From: Paracoccus luteus
Lineage (GTDB): Bacteria > Pseudomonadota > Alphaproteobacteria > Rhodobacterales > Rhodobacteraceae
NCBI RefSeq assembly: GCF_004522155.1
Contig: NZ_SDEA01000012.1
Span: forward strand, 1-64,000
Direction: 5' to 3'
DNA length: 64,000 nt
Shown here: positions 62,957 through 64,000 of the stretch, piece after piece
Numbering within the stretch: the first letter of the stretch is position 1
Layout: each line of letters starts with the position of its first letter
Program-made: the position numbers and the translations under genes
Notes under the pieces: generated by a model
The model's database searches: none
What the model was told of the DNA's origin: nothing
What the model saw: only the letters and a program-made list of their open reading frames with translations

Positions 62957-62987
62957 GCGCCCGCGGGGTGCCGCCCCCCGCAGGCGC
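62957..62987. terminator. Hairpin between the lrp-like gene and mog
   Basis: GCGCC-C-GCGGGG paired with CCCCGC-A-GGCGC around a seven-base loop, a stem of 11 pairs with one opposed mismatch, between the convergent genes. It may terminate both transcripts; there is no T run. Confidence 0.55.
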
Positions 62988-62991
62988 GCGC

Positions 62992-63534
62992 CTATCCCTT
63001 GGGCCGGAACGCCGCGATCCGCGCCGGGTCCGTCTCGATCCGGGCCGCGCCGATCAGGTCCAGGCAATAGGGCACGGCCGCGAAGACCGCGTCCAGGCAG
63101 GTGCCGATGGCGGCGGGCTTGCCCGGCAGGGTGATCATCAGGCAGGCGTCGCGGATGCCGGCGGTCTGGCGCGACAGGATCGCGGTCGGCACGCCCTCGG
63201 CCAGCGACGCGCGGCGCATCTCGTCGCCAAAGCCGGGCAGTTCCTTCTCGATGACGTCGGCCAGCGCCTCGGGCGTCTCGTCGCGGGGTGCGGGGCCGGT
63301 GCCGCCGGTGATCAGGATCAAATCGGCGCCGTCGCCGTCGGCCAGCTTGCGCAGGGTTACGGCCAGCCCCTCGCGGCCGTCGGGGACGATATGGCGGGCG
63401 ATCTCGACCGGCGAGGTGACGTTGGCGCGCAGCCATTCCTCGGCGGCGGGGCCGCCCTTGTCCTGATATTCGCCCCGGCTGGCGCGGTCCGACACGGTGA
63501 CGATGGCGATGCGGGCGGTCTGGCGTTGGGTCAT
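62992..63534 (-). CDS. mog: Molybdopterin adenylyltransferase
   Basis: 180 residues of the MogA/MoaB fold. [21 protein letters not shown] opens the domain, and [20 protein letters not shown] is the molybdopterin-binding signature. The enzyme adenylates molybdopterin before molybdate insertion during Moco biosynthesis. [23 protein letters not shown] sequence (here [15 protein letters not shown]) completes the family pattern. Start ATG 63534. No other moa or moe genes are in the window. Confidence 0.92.
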   Translation of the reverse strand: MTQRQTARIAIVTVSDRASRGEYQDKGGPAAEEWLRANVTSPVEIARHIVPDGREGLAVTLRKLADGDGADLILITGGTGPAPRDETPEALADVIEKELPGFGDEMRRASLAEGVPTAILSRQTAGIRDACLMITLPGKPAAIGTCLDAVFAAVPYCLDLIGAARIETDPARIAAFRPKG

Positions 63535-63745
63535 GCGGGGCCTGGCGGTTAGGGGACGGCGCGCGGCGGCCCGGACGGCCGCCGCGGCCCATCCTGCCCC
63601 GGCGACGCGGCAAAGGAAACCGCCCCGGGCGCACCGGCAACCCCTCCCCGCCGGTTCAAGTTTGCGCGCGCAGCCCCGGCGCGCGGCGCGCCCAAGGCCC
63701 GCCCGGCGTTGCGACAGCCGGAAAACCGTGCGAAGAACGGCCAAG

Positions 63746-64000
63746 ATGGCTCAGTCAGGTTCCCCCTCGATGATCGATTTCCAGCAGCGCCGCACGATGA
63801 TGGTGGACACCCAGGTCCGCCCCAACGACGTCACCCGATATCCCGTGATCGCCGCCATGCTTGACGTCCCGCGCGAGGATTTCGTGCCCGACGCCCGCCG
63901 CGACATCGCCTATTCCGGCGAGAACGTGGACCTGGGCCACGGCCGCGTCCTGCTGGAACCGCGCACGCTGGCCAAGATGATCGACGCGCTGGACGTGCAG
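63746..64000 (+). CDS. pcm: Protein-L-isoaspartate O-methyltransferase-like protein (partial, 5' end)
   Basis: 85 codons, cut by the window end. The sequence [39 protein letters not shown] followed by [18 protein letters not shown] (both shortened in use) matches the N-terminus of the Pcm-like methyltransferases that precede tolC in many Rhodobacteraceae. These may repair isoaspartyl residues or have a diverged function. The conserved block starts at the internal ATG 63770; ATG 63746 would add eight residues. The SAM-binding motif lies beyond the window. Confidence 0.8.
   Translation, partial: MAQSGSPSMIDFQQRRTMMVDTQVRPNDVTRYPVIAAMLDVPREDFVPDARRDIAYSGENVDLGHGRVLLEPRTLAKMIDALDVQ

Overview
The window is gene-dense, very GC-rich chromosomal DNA of an alphaproteobacterium of the Rhodobacteraceae, most likely Paracoccus or a close relative. 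Three things point there: a fbcFBC (petABC) cytochrome bc1 operon whose cytochrome c1 carries a long Ala/acidic extension like that of Paracoccus denitrificans; an aromatic aminotransferase closely resembling the P. denitrificans enzyme as I remember it; and the general gene complement (DUF1127 protein, OmpA/BON protein, DUF1236 protein). I see no rRNA, tRNA, CRISPR array, insertion sequence or prophage.

Layout. 1-6.2 kb: end of an unknown gene, an EamA transporter, a frameshifted soluble lytic transglycosylase, dapA with an SMR transporter, and a HisC-like aminotransferase. 6.5-15.7 kb: a tightly overlapping six-gene glycan operon with a glycosyltransferase, a glycosyltransferase/UDP-galactopyranose mutase fusion, a GT4 enzyme (frameshifted) that runs in frame into a Gfo/Idh/MocA oxidoreductase, an MDR dehydrogenase, and a GT4/glycoside hydrolase fusion. 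15.7-22.5 kb: a ThDP enzyme, smpB, sseA, tyrB, a DUF1127 protein, rsmE and ubiA. 22.5-36.2 kb: an OmpA/BON envelope protein, prmA-msrA beside a 122-bp duplication, an SDR, a P1 peptidase, a DUF1236 protein, gabD, a secreted M10/RTX protease, a thiolase and an STAS/anti-sigma-kinase pair. 36.5-45 kb: uvrC, a FolM-like SDR, a tiny membrane protein, an S49 peptidase, a PfkB kinase and the bc1 operon. 45.4-52.8 kb: a MORN-repeat protein, the NAD genes nadE and pncA-pncB, a Hint-domain pseudogene, trhO and a ParDE toxin-antitoxin module with a clear operator. 52.9-64 kb: a malic enzyme, pheS and pheT separated by a low-GC two-gene insertion, a GST, mscL, ald with its divergent Lrp-type regulator, mog and the start of a Pcm-like gene.

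How genes work together. The 6.5-15.7 kb operon should make and polymerise a galactofuranose-containing glycan: it contains a mutase, several GTs, two redox enzymes and a glycosidase domain. pncA, pncB and nadE cover nicotinamide deamidation, nicotinate mononucleotide formation and the final NAD amidation. ald and the lrp-like gene form a regulator/target pair for alanine catabolism.

Most unusual points: the multi-enzyme glycosyltransferase fusions; two frameshifts that both fall on (GC)5 tracts; the AT-richer DUF2513/membrane-protein pair spliced into pheST with 1-4 nt overlaps at every junction; and GC-rich minisatellites placed just 3' of several genes.
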